This document shows, one piece after another, positions 26,759-38,400 of a DNA stretch of 64,000 nucleotides. Source of the stretch: a bacterium (GTDB taxonomy: Bacteria > Acidobacteriota > Thermoanaerobaculia > Multivoradales > J023); the NCBI GenBank assembly GCA_024226315.1, contig JAAELT010000086.1:1-64000 (forward strand). The letters are read 5' to 3'. The translations under genes were made by a program, and so were the position numbers. Numbering within the stretch: position 1 is the stretch's first letter; each line of letters opens with the position of its first letter. The notes under the pieces were generated by a model, which made no database searches, was not told the origin of the DNA, and saw nothing but the letters and a program-made list of their open reading frames with translations.

Positions 26759-26793
26759 GAGAATACTCTTGTCGCCCCTGAGGTGTATTCTCT
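26757..26793. promoter_or_regulatory. inverted repeat before proB
   Basis: AGAGAATAC (26758-26766) and GTATTCTCT (26785-26793) are perfect 9-bp inverted arms 18 bp apart, ending 4 nt before the proB ATG. The left arm also lies in a smaller palindrome, AAGAG-aata-CTCTT (26757-26770), so two mutually exclusive hairpins can form. It overlaps the ATP-grasp stop codon and could be an operator or an RNA switch occluding the proB start. Confidence 0.45.
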
Positions 26794-26797
26794 GTGT

Positions 26798-27949
26798 ATG
26801 AGCGAGTCCCCGAGCGCTTCGGCGCGCCCCGACGTCGCCGCCGCCCGCCGGGTGGTGCTCAAACTCGGCACACGAGTCCTGACCCACGAGAACGGGACCC
26901 TGGCGCTCGCCCGGCTGTTCGCCGTGGTGGAGGCGGCGGCGGAGCTGCGGCGGTCGGGCAGGGAGGTGCTGCTGGTGAGCTCCGGCGCGGTCGGTCTCGG
27001 CAAGGAGGCGCTGCGGTTGGGCAGGATGCCCGAGGAGCTCAACGAACGGCAAGCCTGCGCCGCTGTTGGCCAGACCCGCTTGATGGGGCTCTACGACGGC
27101 GGCTTCTCCCGCCTCGGCCTGCTGTGCGGCCAGGTCTTGCTGTCGCCCGGGGACTTCGACGACCGGGTGCGCTATCTCAACCTGCGCAGCACGCTCAGTG
27201 CCCTGCTGCGTCGCGGAGTGGTGCCGGTGATCAACGAGAACGACGCGGTGTCGACCGAGGAGCTGGCATACGTGGAGGGCGAGGGTCGGCCCATCTTCGG
27301 CGACAACGACCGCTTGTCGGCCCTGGTCGCTACCAAGCTCGACGCCGATCTGCTGGTGCTCCTGACCGACGTCGAAGGGCTCTTCGATCGGGATCCGAAG
27401 AGGCACGATGGCGCTCGCCTGTTGGCGCGCGTCGACGATCCGGACGAGCCCGCCGCCGCCGCCGGCGGTCGTGGCTCGGAGGTCGGGCGCGGCGGCATGC
27501 GCAGCAAGGTCGAGGCCGCGGCGGTGGCGGCGCGCGGCGGCTGTCACGCGGTCATCGCCAGCGGCCTGGAGCCGGGCGTCCTCGGTCGGGTGCTCGCGGG
27601 CGATGACCTGGGCAGCTGGTTTCCCGCTAAGCGTGCCCTCGGTGCTCGCCGGCGGTGGATCGCACACGCGGTGGCGCCTCGGGGGGCGCTGGAGCTCGAC
27701 GCCGGCGCGGTCGAGGCACTACGTCGGCGCGGTGCCTCGTTGCTCGCCGCAGGAGTCGTGCGGATCGAAGGCGACTTCGAGGAAGGCGACGTGGTGGAGC
27801 TGCGCGGCCCGGGCGACTCGGCGGTGGGCAGAGGGATCGTGTTCTGCGACGCCGCCACTGCGCGTGACTGGTGCGGCGGCCGTCCGCCAGATGGCGTCCG
27901 TAACCACCATGCCCTGGTCCACCGTGACCACCTGGCCTTGGAGATCTGA
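26798..27949 (+). CDS. proB: glutamate 5-kinase
   Basis: It phosphorylates L-glutamate in the first step of proline synthesis. The 383-residue protein shows VLKLGTRVLTHENGTL, VSSGAVGLGKEAL, INENDAVST and FGDNDRLSALVATKLDADLL (amino acid kinase fold), and GGMRSKVEAAAVAARGG. The last about 90 residues are the PUA domain (GALELDAGAVEALRRRGASL) found in long bacterial ProB. ATG 26798 was chosen over the in-frame GTG at 26783, which would lie inside the palindrome. proA follows 3 bp later, so the two are co-expressed. Confidence 0.95.
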   Translation: MSESPSASARPDVAAARRVVLKLGTRVLTHENGTLALARLFAVVEAAAELRRSGREVLLVSSGAVGLGKEALRLGRMPEELNERQACAAVGQTRLMGLYDGGFSRLGLLCGQVLLSPGDFDDRVRYLNLRSTLSALLRRGVVPVINENDAVSTEELAYVEGEGRPIFGDNDRLSALVATKLDADLLVLLTDVEGLFDRDPKRHDGARLLARVDDPDEPAAAAGGRGSEVGRGGMRSKVEAAAVAARGGCHAVIASGLEPGVLGRVLAGDDLGSWFPAKRALGARRRWIAHAVAPRGALELDAGAVEALRRRGASLLAAGVVRIEGDFEEGDVVELRGPGDSAVGRGIVFCDAATARDWCGGRPPDGVRNHHALVHRDHLALEI

Positions 27950-27952
27950 ACC

Positions 27953-29314
27953 ATGAGCGTCACGACCAGCCCCGAATCTCCGGCTGTCGCTTCCTCGTCC
28001 ACCGCTTCCCCGTCCACCGATTCCCTTACCGACCTTGCCCGAGCCGTGCGCGATGCCCAGCGCCGTCTGGGGACGGCGCCGGGAGAGTTGCGCGGCGCTG
28101 TCCTGCGGCGCCTGGCCTCGCTCCTCGCCGAGCGCGAGGCTGAGCTGCTGGCGGCCAACCGCCTTGACCTCGACGCCGCCCGGGCCGCCGATCTCGCGGC
28201 GCCGCTGGTTGGCCGGTTGGAGCTGTCGCCGGCCAAGCTCGCGACATTGAGTGAAGGTGTCGAGCAGCTGGCGGCGGAGGCCGATCCAGTCGGCCGGGCG
28301 GTGCGGCGCACCGAGATCGACGACGGCCTGATGCTGCGTCAGGTCCAAAGTCCTCTCGGGGTGCTGCTGATCATCTTCGAGAGCCGGCCCGACGCGGTGA
28401 TCCAGATCGGCTCCCTCGCCCTGCGCTCGGGCAACGGGGTGATCCTGAAGGGTGGCTCGGAGGCGACGGAGTCGAACCGCGCCCTCGTCGAGTGCCTGCG
28501 CGATGCTTTGGCGGCGGAGGGGCTGCCGGCCGACGCGGTGGCCGGTATCGAAGGCCGGGAGGCGGTGAGCGGCTTGCTCGAGCTCGATGCGCTGATCGAC
28601 CTCGTGATCCCACGCGGCTCGGGCGAGCTGGTGCGCTCCATCCAGGCGTCGACCCGCATACCCGTGCTCGGCCACGCCGATGGCGTCTGCCACCTCTATC
28701 TCGACGCGGACGCCGATCCGGAAATGGCGATCCACCTGGCGGTGGACGGCAAGTGCGGCTACCCGTCGGCATGCAATGCGATCGAGACCCTGCTCGTGCA
28801 CCGCGACTTCCTGCCCCATCTGCCGGCGGTCGGCCGGGCGCTCGCCGACCGCGGCGTCGAGCTGCGGGCCGACGCGGAGGCCGCGGCACGCCTGCCGGAT
28901 GCGCTGCCGGCGACGGGCGAGGACTGGGGCACCGAGTACGGAGCCCTCACCCTGGCGATACGGACGGTTGGCGACGTCGACGAGGCGGTGGCGCACATCC
29001 ATCGCTATGGCAGCGCCCATACTGAGGCCATCGTCACCGGTACGCCGGAGTCCGGCGAACGTTTCCTGCGCCGGGTCGACGCCGCCTCCGTGTTCGTCAA
29101 CGCCAGCACCCGCTTCGCTGACGGTTACCGCTACGGCCTGGGCGCCGAAGTCGGCATCAGCACCTCGCGCATCCACGCCCGCGGGCCGGTGGGCGTGGAA
29201 GGTCTCCTGACCACTCGCTGGTTGCTCGAAGGCAGCGGCCAGGCCGCGGACGACTATGGGCCGGGAAAGAAGAGCTTCAAGCACCGGCGCTTGCCGGTAA
29301 CGGACCCGCGCTGA
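27953..29314 (+). CDS. proA: glutamate-5-semialdehyde dehydrogenase
   Basis: It reduces glutamyl-5-phosphate with NADPH in the second step of proline synthesis. The 453-residue enzyme has GVLLIIFESRPDAVIQIGSL, NGVILKGGSEATESN and the catalytic cysteine in YPSACNAIETLLVH near residue 273. The length is slightly above the usual 415-420 because of an N-terminal S/T/P-rich extension of about 25 residues (TTSPESPAVASSSTASPSTD), which suggests a flexible tail. It begins 3 bp after proB and ends in a short convergent gap before the ABC-F gene, with no obvious terminator there. Confidence 0.95.
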   Translation: MSVTTSPESPAVASSSTASPSTDSLTDLARAVRDAQRRLGTAPGELRGAVLRRLASLLAEREAELLAANRLDLDAARAADLAAPLVGRLELSPAKLATLSEGVEQLAAEADPVGRAVRRTEIDDGLMLRQVQSPLGVLLIIFESRPDAVIQIGSLALRSGNGVILKGGSEATESNRALVECLRDALAAEGLPADAVAGIEGREAVSGLLELDALIDLVIPRGSGELVRSIQASTRIPVLGHADGVCHLYLDADADPEMAIHLAVDGKCGYPSACNAIETLLVHRDFLPHLPAVGRALADRGVELRADAEAAARLPDALPATGEDWGTEYGALTLAIRTVGDVDEAVAHIHRYGSAHTEAIVTGTPESGERFLRRVDAASVFVNASTRFADGYRYGLGAEVGISTSRIHARGPVGVEGLLTTRWLLEGSGQAADDYGPGKKSFKHRRLPVTDPR

Positions 29315-29339
29315 CGGCTCTCGGTGCCGCCACGTTGGG

Positions 29340-31229
<1,890 letters not shown>

Positions 31230-31237
31230 TGATCGAT

Positions 31238-33337
31238 TCAGTCTTGAGCGCGCCGCGCCATCAGTGAGAAGACCTCTCCGAAGACCGGATGGAGATCGGC
31301 TTCGACGCCGGACTCCAAACGCCGGATGGCGCTTTCCAGGACCTCGGCGCCAACGGTGGGCAGCGGCGGCCAGGAGAGGGTGACGCGGTTGATCACCCGC
31401 CGCAAGTGCTGCTGGGGCAGTTCGATCGTTTCTCTGCCCCAGCGCTCGCCCGTGGGGACAGTCGTGATCATGGTGCCGTTCACACGCACGGTGATTTCAC
31501 CACGGCGTCCTCCTGGCGTTCCCTCGATCGACGGCAGACGCACCGTCAGCTCGAGCGCGACGTCCGAATCGGCGCCGGTGATCAGGCAGAAGCCCGATTC
31601 GGGCCAGGGTGAGCGGTAGGTAGCGCGGCCGGTGAGGCCGCGGCGGGCGGTGGCCTCGGGGAAGAACCGTTCCAGCGGTTCCCACAGGTAGGGCGGCCGG
31701 GTGAGGTCGACACCGCGCCGGCCCACGGCGTGGTGCTTCAGCAGCAGGGTTTCGATCTCGTCGCGAATCGGGTGGCCGGCCTCTTCGAGGGCCGTGCAGA
31801 GGGCCTCGATCACCTCGACGTCGAGATGGTTCCAGCGCCAGCCGTGCTGCAGCAGCAGACGGTGGGGCGAGGCGAGGTTGCGCTGCTGCGCGGCGGTCAG
31901 GACGGCGGGGCCGGGCGCGCACCGTGCCCGCAGGAGGTCTCGCATGGCTTCGGAAATCTGCGGATCGGCGGCCAGCGCTTCACGGCACCAGTGCTCCACG
32001 TGTGGGCGCTTGTCGCCGACGGAGAGCAGCCGGTGAGCGCCGTGAACCGCGGCACCGAGCTTGGCGAGGGCCTCGACGGCGGGCTCGACAGGCGTCGGCG
32101 GCTCTGGGTTCGCGTCGCTGTCGCTCAGGATCTCGTCGGCGACGGCACCCATCGCCAGCTCGATGCCCTCGGCGCTCAGGTGGCAGTAATCGAGAAACAG
32201 GCTCCGGCCGGGTAGCGGAGATTCGCTGTCCTCTTCGGAGGGGTACTCGGCGAACAAACGCGGTAGATCGACGGTGGCGAACCCGTGTCGTTCGCTCGCG
32301 CGCCGCAGAAACTCCTGGACCCACGTCGCCGCGCGCGGAGCGCTCAGGAAGGCGAGCGTCGGATAGTCGGCGGCGGTCACTTCGGACTCCGCCGCTCGCC
32401 TTGCCTCGTCGAGACGGCCGTCGGTGGTCAGCGCCATGACTCGCAAACGATGGGATGCGGGGCATCGTCCGCCGTCGAGCTCGAGCATGGCCTCGGCCAC
32501 GGCGAGCGCCGCGCGGTGCCTTCCGGTCTTCAGGTGGCTACGAGCCTCGGCATAGCTCGCGTGCCATCGTCGGCTGCCGTCCCCCGGCAGCCAGGTCACG
32601 GGCTGCCGGTCGTGCCAGTCCGCCAGGTTGACTTCCGGGACCACGACGATCACGGGAATCCGTCTTCGGGTCAGCTCGGCGACCGCGGCGAGGAGCTCGC
32701 CGGCCCGGGCGGTGATCTGCCGGCGGGCGAGCTCGGCCGGTCCGTCGAGCCCGTCGCGGCGCAGAGCCTGCGCGTAGCGCTGCCGGGAGCGCACGCCAGG
32801 GACCCAGGGCGAGATCGCCGGGGTCTCGAGCAGGTTCCAGTTGTTGCCGGCGAAGATCACCAGCAGGTCGGGGTCGAGTTGGAATGATGCCTCGATCGTC
32901 GCCCGCATCGAGGCCAGCGTTTCGTTGGTGCGCGCCAGGTCGATCACTTCGAACGTGGTTCCCAGCTGCTCGTTCAGGACCCCGGCCGGAGTCAGGTGAG
33001 GCGCGTAGAGGTAGCCGGCGGCAACCGACTCGCCGAACAAGCAGACCCGCGTCGACCCGCGGGCTTTCTTTGCCTCGATCGCCCGGCGGAGGGCGTAGTG
33101 ATCGCCCAGGGGCAGCGGCTCCGGGCGTTCGAAGATCAGCTCTCCGCCACGCTGCCGGGGCACCCAGATACTGATCGGCCGCGGCCCGTCGGGCTTGCTG
33201 CCGGGGACCTCGGGCGTCGGCGCCTCGGGCGAAGCGAGGGTCTCGGTGAGCTGCAGGAGCCGCGCGGTGCGCGCTCCGTCGCCTGAGGCGAGCAATCGCG
33301 CCAGCTCGTCGCAAGCGCGTTTCCTGGGGTCGCTCAT
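31238..33337 (-). CDS. SGNH/GDSL-hydrolase-like protein with extra domains
   Basis: ATG 33337 (MSDPRKRACDELARLL) lies 2 nt after the carbamoyltransferase stop, so the pair is translationally linked. Of 699 residues, about 100-430 show an SGNH fold: serine in VCLFGESVAAGYLYAP (block I, GES for GDS), FAGNNWNLLE (block III Asn), and the terminal D-x-x-H as FLDYCHLSAEG (block V). A helical, TPR-like insert (SYAEARSHLKTGRHRAALAV) splits the fold, and a C-terminal beta-rich domain (LTGRATYRSPWPESG...) follows. There is no signal peptide. It probably acts as an esterase or acyltransferase on a carbamoylated product; the substrate is unknown. Confidence 0.7.
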   Translation of the reverse strand: MSDPRKRACDELARLLASGDGARTARLLQLTETLASPEAPTPEVPGSKPDGPRPISIWVPRQRGGELIFERPEPLPLGDHYALRRAIEAKKARGSTRVCLFGESVAAGYLYAPHLTPAGVLNEQLGTTFEVIDLARTNETLASMRATIEASFQLDPDLLVIFAGNNWNLLETPAISPWVPGVRSRQRYAQALRRDGLDGPAELARRQITARAGELLAAVAELTRRRIPVIVVVPEVNLADWHDRQPVTWLPGDGSRRWHASYAEARSHLKTGRHRAALAVAEAMLELDGGRCPASHRLRVMALTTDGRLDEARRAAESEVTAADYPTLAFLSAPRAATWVQEFLRRASERHGFATVDLPRLFAEYPSEEDSESPLPGRSLFLDYCHLSAEGIELAMGAVADEILSDSDANPEPPTPVEPAVEALAKLGAAVHGAHRLLSVGDKRPHVEHWCREALAADPQISEAMRDLLRARCAPGPAVLTAAQQRNLASPHRLLLQHGWRWNHLDVEVIEALCTALEEAGHPIRDEIETLLLKHHAVGRRGVDLTRPPYLWEPLERFFPEATARRGLTGRATYRSPWPESGFCLITGADSDVALELTVRLPSIEGTPGGRRGEITVRVNGTMITTVPTGERWGRETIELPQQHLRRVINRVTLSWPPLPTVGAEVLESAIRRLESGVEADLHPVFGEVFSLMARRAQD

Positions 33338-33339
33338 GA

Positions 33340-35109
33340 TCAGACGAAGGTGTAGAGGCGGTCGTTCACCGCGCCGCGTCCGGAGAAGGGGTCTGGCGCG
33401 GCGCGATCCCACACTTCGAGCAAGGCGGGCAGGCCGGCTGGCAGCATCTCACGGTAGATCAAGAAATCTTCGAGCACCAGGACGTCGAGGTCGGTGCCGA
33501 CCATGGTGAACAGGGCGTCGACCGGCGAGCACACGATCGGCTCACCGGCGACGTTGAGCGAGGTGTTGAGCAGCAGGGGACAGCCGGTGAGCCGGTCGAA
33601 AGCCTCGATCAGGGCAGCGAAACGCGGACTGATGTCCGCATTGACGGTCTGCGGACGAGCTGAACCGTCGTGGTGGGTGACGGCCGGCAGGTCCAGGGAC
33701 GAGACGACCTGACAGGTCTCGAGCATGAACGGCGAGTCGTGATCGAGCTCGAAGTGGTCGGCGGCCCGGCGCGCCAGGACGGCGGGAGCGAATGGCCTGA
33801 AGTCCTCGCGCTTTTTGATGCGAGCGTTGAGGCGGTCGCGCATCTCGGGGCACCGCGGATCAGCCAGGATGCTGCGCGCGCCCAGGGCCCGTGGTCCGAG
33901 CTCCATGGCGCCGTGGAACCAGCCGACGATCCGCCCGTCGGCGAGCAGCTCGGCGGTCGCGGCCAGGAGCTCGGGCTCATTCTCTCGGTAGTCGCGGGCC
34001 GCGATGCCGGCGGCGTCGAGCAGGCCGGCGACGTGGGTCGGCTGATAACTCGGACCCAGGTAGACTTGCCGCAGGAATCCGGCCGAGGCGCGCTCACCCG
34101 TGAGCTCGCGGTGGGCCAGGGCGGCGGCTCCCAGGCACCCTCCCGAGTCTCCCGCCGCCGGCTGCACGAACAGCCGGTCGAACGGGCCCTCGCGGCGCAG
34201 ACGGCCGTTGGCGACGCAGTTGAGCGCCACGCCACCGGCCAGGCATAGGCTGCCTGAGCCGGTGCGCCGGTGCAGGTAGGTGGCCTTCTCGAGCAGGATC
34301 TCTTCGAGCACCAGCTGCAGGCTGCGGGCGACGTTTCGGTGGAACGGCTCGATCTCCGCCCCTGGGTCACGAGCGGGCCGTTCGAAGAGGTCGCAGATCG
34401 CCGGCGCGTACATCCGTGGCCCGTCGACGAAGTCGAAGTACTTCAGATTCAACCGCACCTGGCCCGCGTCGCCGACCGCGACCAGCTGGCAGATCTCGTC
34501 GACGAACCGGGGCTCGCCATGGGCGGCGAGGCCCATCACCTTGTATTCACCGTCGTTGACGCGAAACCCCAGGTACGAGGTGATCGTCGAGTACAGGAGT
34601 CCGAGAGAGTGAGGGAAGTCGACCTGCTCGAAGAGGTCGAGCTCGGCGCCTCGTCCATGGCCGTAGGTCATGGTCGCCCATTCGCCGACGCCGTCGACGG
34701 TGAGCAGCGCCGACTCCGGGAAGCCGGAGAAGAAGAAGGCGCTGGCGGCGTGGGAGAGATGGTGGGGGAAGGTGAGGATCCGGCCCTCGAAGCCGAGGTG
34801 CTCGCGGATGGCGCGCTCGGGCGCTCGCGGATCGAGCCAGGGCAGATCGTCCGCCACGCCACGGGCGGCGCCGGCCCACAGCTGCCGGGAGAGTTTGGCC
34901 GTGGGGTCCTCGTAGTAGGCAACCGCGTCGAGCTCGGTGATGCCGAGGCCTCCGGCCTCGAGACAGTAGCGGAAGGCCTCTACCGGCAGACGGGGGTCGT
35001 GCTTCACTCGCGTGAAGCGCTCCTCCTGCGCAGCGGCGATCAACTCACCGCGGCGCAGGAGGCAGCAAGCGGACTCGTGGTAGAAGGCGGAGATGCCGAT
35101 GACGTTCAT
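33340..35109 (-). CDS. NodU/CmcH-family carbamoyltransferase
   Basis: Family of O-carbamoyltransferases that use carbamoyl phosphate and ATP. The 589-residue protein has the Kae1-like N-terminal domain (MNVIGISAFYHESACCLL, FPHHLSHAASAFFFSGF, LLTVDGVGEWA) and the YrdC-like/C-terminal half (GWFHGAMELGPRALGARSIL, REDFRPFAPAV, NTSLNVAGEPIV). These match the family closely. The acceptor substrate, often a sugar or natural product, is not readable. It is preceded by a 34-residue acidic micro-ORF and followed by an SGNH-like gene. The ATG at 35109 has no strong ribosome site, suggesting dependence on upstream translation. Confidence 0.92.
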   Translation of the reverse strand: MNVIGISAFYHESACCLLRRGELIAAAQEERFTRVKHDPRLPVEAFRYCLEAGGLGITELDAVAYYEDPTAKLSRQLWAGAARGVADDLPWLDPRAPERAIREHLGFEGRILTFPHHLSHAASAFFFSGFPESALLTVDGVGEWATMTYGHGRGAELDLFEQVDFPHSLGLLYSTITSYLGFRVNDGEYKVMGLAAHGEPRFVDEICQLVAVGDAGQVRLNLKYFDFVDGPRMYAPAICDLFERPARDPGAEIEPFHRNVARSLQLVLEEILLEKATYLHRRTGSGSLCLAGGVALNCVANGRLRREGPFDRLFVQPAAGDSGGCLGAAALAHRELTGERASAGFLRQVYLGPSYQPTHVAGLLDAAGIAARDYRENEPELLAATAELLADGRIVGWFHGAMELGPRALGARSILADPRCPEMRDRLNARIKKREDFRPFAPAVLARRAADHFELDHDSPFMLETCQVVSSLDLPAVTHHDGSARPQTVNADISPRFAALIEAFDRLTGCPLLLNTSLNVAGEPIVCSPVDALFTMVGTDLDVLVLEDFLIYREMLPAGLPALLEVWDRAAPDPFSGRGAVNDRLYTFV

Positions 35110-35219
35110 GGCCGAATCAGGCCATGAACTCTACCTCGTCCTGGTTGGTCCCGGCCGAAGGTGGGGCCTCGGCCGGGCAAGGGCCGAGCGCCGCCGATCG
35201 CGACGCTGGCCGAAACGGA

Positions 35220-35324
35220 TCAGGTGCTGGGCGTGTCGGGATCGGGCTCTTCGTGGTCGTCGCCGGGTCCCGGATCGTCCTCACGCAGGATCCACTGGTC
35301 GATCAGCTCTTGATTGTCGCGCAT
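35220..35324 (-). CDS. 34-residue acidic micro-protein
   Basis: ATG 35324 has GGGAGGA 8 nt upstream, one of the strongest ribosome sites in the window. The frame encodes MRDNQELIDQWILREDD followed by a P/G/D/E-rich tail (about 10 acidic residues of 17) and ends at 35222..35220. A short leader-like amphipathic helix plus a T/S-ending tail resembles a modified-peptide precursor or a small adaptor. It lies 110 bp upstream of the carbamoyltransferase on the same strand, so co-transcription is likely. TTGACA lies near 35364-35359 on the minus strand, without a clear -10. Confidence 0.55.
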   Translation of the reverse strand: MRDNQELIDQWILREDDPGPGDDHEEPDPDTPST

Positions 35325-35443
35325 CACATTTCCTCCCGGTTGGGATCAAAGAAGACCATGTCAATCCACCCTCTGGACAAGATAGACCCAGCGCACGCCG
35401 GATTTGTTTATCTGGACACATCTCTTTTTTAGAGTCTCGCCGG

Positions 35444-38400
35444 TCATCGCCACTCCCCCAGGAGCATGAAACCGGCCCAGTAGTAGGGAGCCTGCCATCG
35501 CTTCTCCCGGCGGATGGAGGCTTGCGCCTCCTGGAGTGCCGCGACCGGTCGCGAGCCGCGGGCGAACAGGTTCTCGTAAAAGCGCGCCATCAGCTCCGAG
35601 GTCGCCTGGTCGTCGACCTTCCACAGACTCACGACCACGCGCGCCGCCCCGGCGTAGAAAAAGCTCTGAGGGAGCCCCAGGAGCCCTTCGCCCCGCACCT
35701 CGGCGCCCAAGGCGGTCTCGCAGGCGCTCAGGACCACCAGGTCCGCCGGCAGCTCCAGGTCGTAGATCTCGTGGGCGTACAAGAAACCGTCCTCGCGCCG
35801 GCGCCCTCGAATGTCGACTCGCGACAGGACCAGGTGCGAGAACTCCGGATGCTCGGTGTTGAGCTCCCCATGGGTGGCGAAGTGCAAGAAGCGATAGTTG
35901 CCCAGCCGGCCGCTGGTGACGACGTCGCGGCTGGCGTCGAAGTCGAGGGCGGCAAAGCTTGCTGAAGTAGACACTGTGCTGAGAATCCTCTCGGCCTCGA
36001 CGCGAGAGAAGGTCAGGCGCTCGAAACGGCGCGAGCCGTCTTGGGGCCCTCGCACGGAGGACTGCCCATCGTCCGCGGTCGGCAGGCCCGCGACGCGGGG
36101 GTCGTCGAGCTCGAAGACCGGATCGGCGAGCACGGCGAGCGTGCCCTCGGGAGACGCACGCCGCGCGATCTGCTCGCGCAACACCGCCAGGGTCGACGCC
36201 GAGGGCATGTTGACGATCTCGTGACTCTCGCCCAGTGGCGGTGATTCGTAGTAGGGCGAGGTCTCGCTCGCGGGCGCGGCCGGGTCGGGTAGGGCGCCGA
36301 ACGGAATGTATTGCAACGCACCTTCGGTGACGATCAACAGGCGCTGGTTTCCCAGGTGGTCCGCGATCGGCGCTAGGAGCAGCCGGCTCAGGTCCTCGAG
36401 CGCCAACCGGGTCTGGGCTCTGCTGGTGGTCAGGTGGCTCGCAGCGAGTCGGTCATAGGCGCGCGTGGCGAGCTCTTCGATCTCACGGCGTGGCGGTAGC
36501 TCGAAGCTGCGAATCTCGGTCGGCGACACCAACCAGAGATAGCTGAGCTGTTCCCCCAGGTCCAGCTCGATCAACAGAGTCTCCTCGTCCAGCACCCGGC
36601 GTTGGATCTGGCCGGAGTCGAGCGGCTGTGGTTGGGTCAGCGACGCGTGCCGGGGACTTGCGCTGCGGATCTGGTCTTGAACCCGGTCGTATTGTCTGAG
36701 CAGGTCCCGCATCTGGCTATCGACGGCCGCCAGCCGACTGGCCGTGGCTTTCCCGTCGCTGGCCGACCTGTCATCGGATCTCTCGTCGAGCAGGGCCTGA
36801 CGTTGGAGCTCCTTGGACTCGATCTGGCCCTCGATCGACCGTTTTCGCTGCCGCAGCTCGGGGGCGGTTTCGTGCCGGATCCGGGCGGCGCTCTCGGCCA
36901 GGGCGTCGAGCTGCGAGCGCGCCCGAGCTCGCTCGCTGACGGTGAGGGCCTGGGCATCGTGGCCCCCCCGCGGGTCCTGGCGGTGAAGCTCCATCAACAG
37001 GTCGACGTAGAGCTCGTAGTAGCTCTGTTTCTTGGCGAAGAACGAGTAGCGGAAGGCATGGCTGGCGGGAGCCGCTCGCAGCTGCTCGATGAGGGCGAGG
37101 GCCTGCTCGATGTGCGTCTGCGCCGAGCTCCAGTCGCCGAGGCGGCTCTCGGCACGGGCCATGCTCTTGAGCACCAGCGCCCGACCCATGCTGTCCGGCG
37201 TCCGGGCCATCAGCGCGTGTGCCTGCCGGTAGAGGTCCAGAGCCTCCGGGCGGGCGCCGGCGTCTTCGCGCAGGCCACCCAGGGCGTGCAAGGCGTAGGC
37301 CTGCCAACCCGGTTCCTCGATCTCGCGTGCGAGGGCCAGAGACCCTTCGAAGACCGCCCGCGCTTCCGCCACGCGTCCCAGGGATTGGTGCAAATGGCCG
37401 ATCTCGAGCAGAGTGACCGCCTGGCCACGCCGATCCTCCAGGCGCTCCTTGATCTCCAGGGACCGGCGAAAGGCGTCGAACGCCTGCCGGCGTTCGCCGC
37501 CACGGGTGTGGGCCTGGCCGATCGCGGTCAGGGTGGACGCCTGGCCGCGGAGGTTCTCGCGCTCGGAGCGGATCTGGAGCGCCAGCTCGAGATCGTCGAG
37601 CGCTTCTTCGATCCGGCCCAGGTGCAGATAGCACTTGCCGCGGTTGTGGAGCGCCTGCGCCTCGTCATGACGTCTTCCGAGCTCGCGCCAGATCTCGAGC
37701 GCGACGGCGTTGTGCTCCAGGGCCTCGGTGACGTCGCCCAGCCGCAGCAGGATCGAGCCGAGGTTGTTGCGGGTCCGGCCTTCGCCGACCGGGTATCCCA
37801 CCCGCCGCCTGAGCGGCAGGGCCTCGAGGTACCTGTCTCGCGCCTGCTCCAGGTCTCCCTGTCGAGTGTGGATCGCCCCGAGCCTGTGCAGCGTGTCTCC
37901 CTTCTGGCGGAGATTGCGGACCTCCTCGAGGATGGCGAGCACCTGCTCGTAGGACTGACGCGCTTGCCCCAGGTCTGTTTCCTCCTGGCGGCGGCCCAGT
38001 CGGTACAGGGCGTCGGCCTCGCGGGGTCGCTCGCCGAGCTGACGCCAGATACGAATCGCGTTTTCCAGATCTTCGATTGCCTCGAGCCGGGTGTCCGCGT
38101 CTCCTCTGGAGGTCCGTCTGGCTTGATGGAAGAGGATCTCGGCGTCCTGTCGCCGTCGATCGGTGTCCGTCGCACGCCGGCTCTCCTCGAGCTCGACCTC
38201 GAACAGGCCGGCAGGATCGCCGCCCTCGGGGCCGTCGATCTCCAGGTGGTAGGTACCGGGGTGGTCCGCCACCCAGAGGATCCGCTCCGGCCGGGTCTTG
38301 CCGGTCATCTTGTCGTGCTCGATCAGCAGGTCGCCGTCGGGGCCTACAAGCCGCACGACGACGTCCAGCCCATACTGATAGACGACGACTTCCACCAGCT

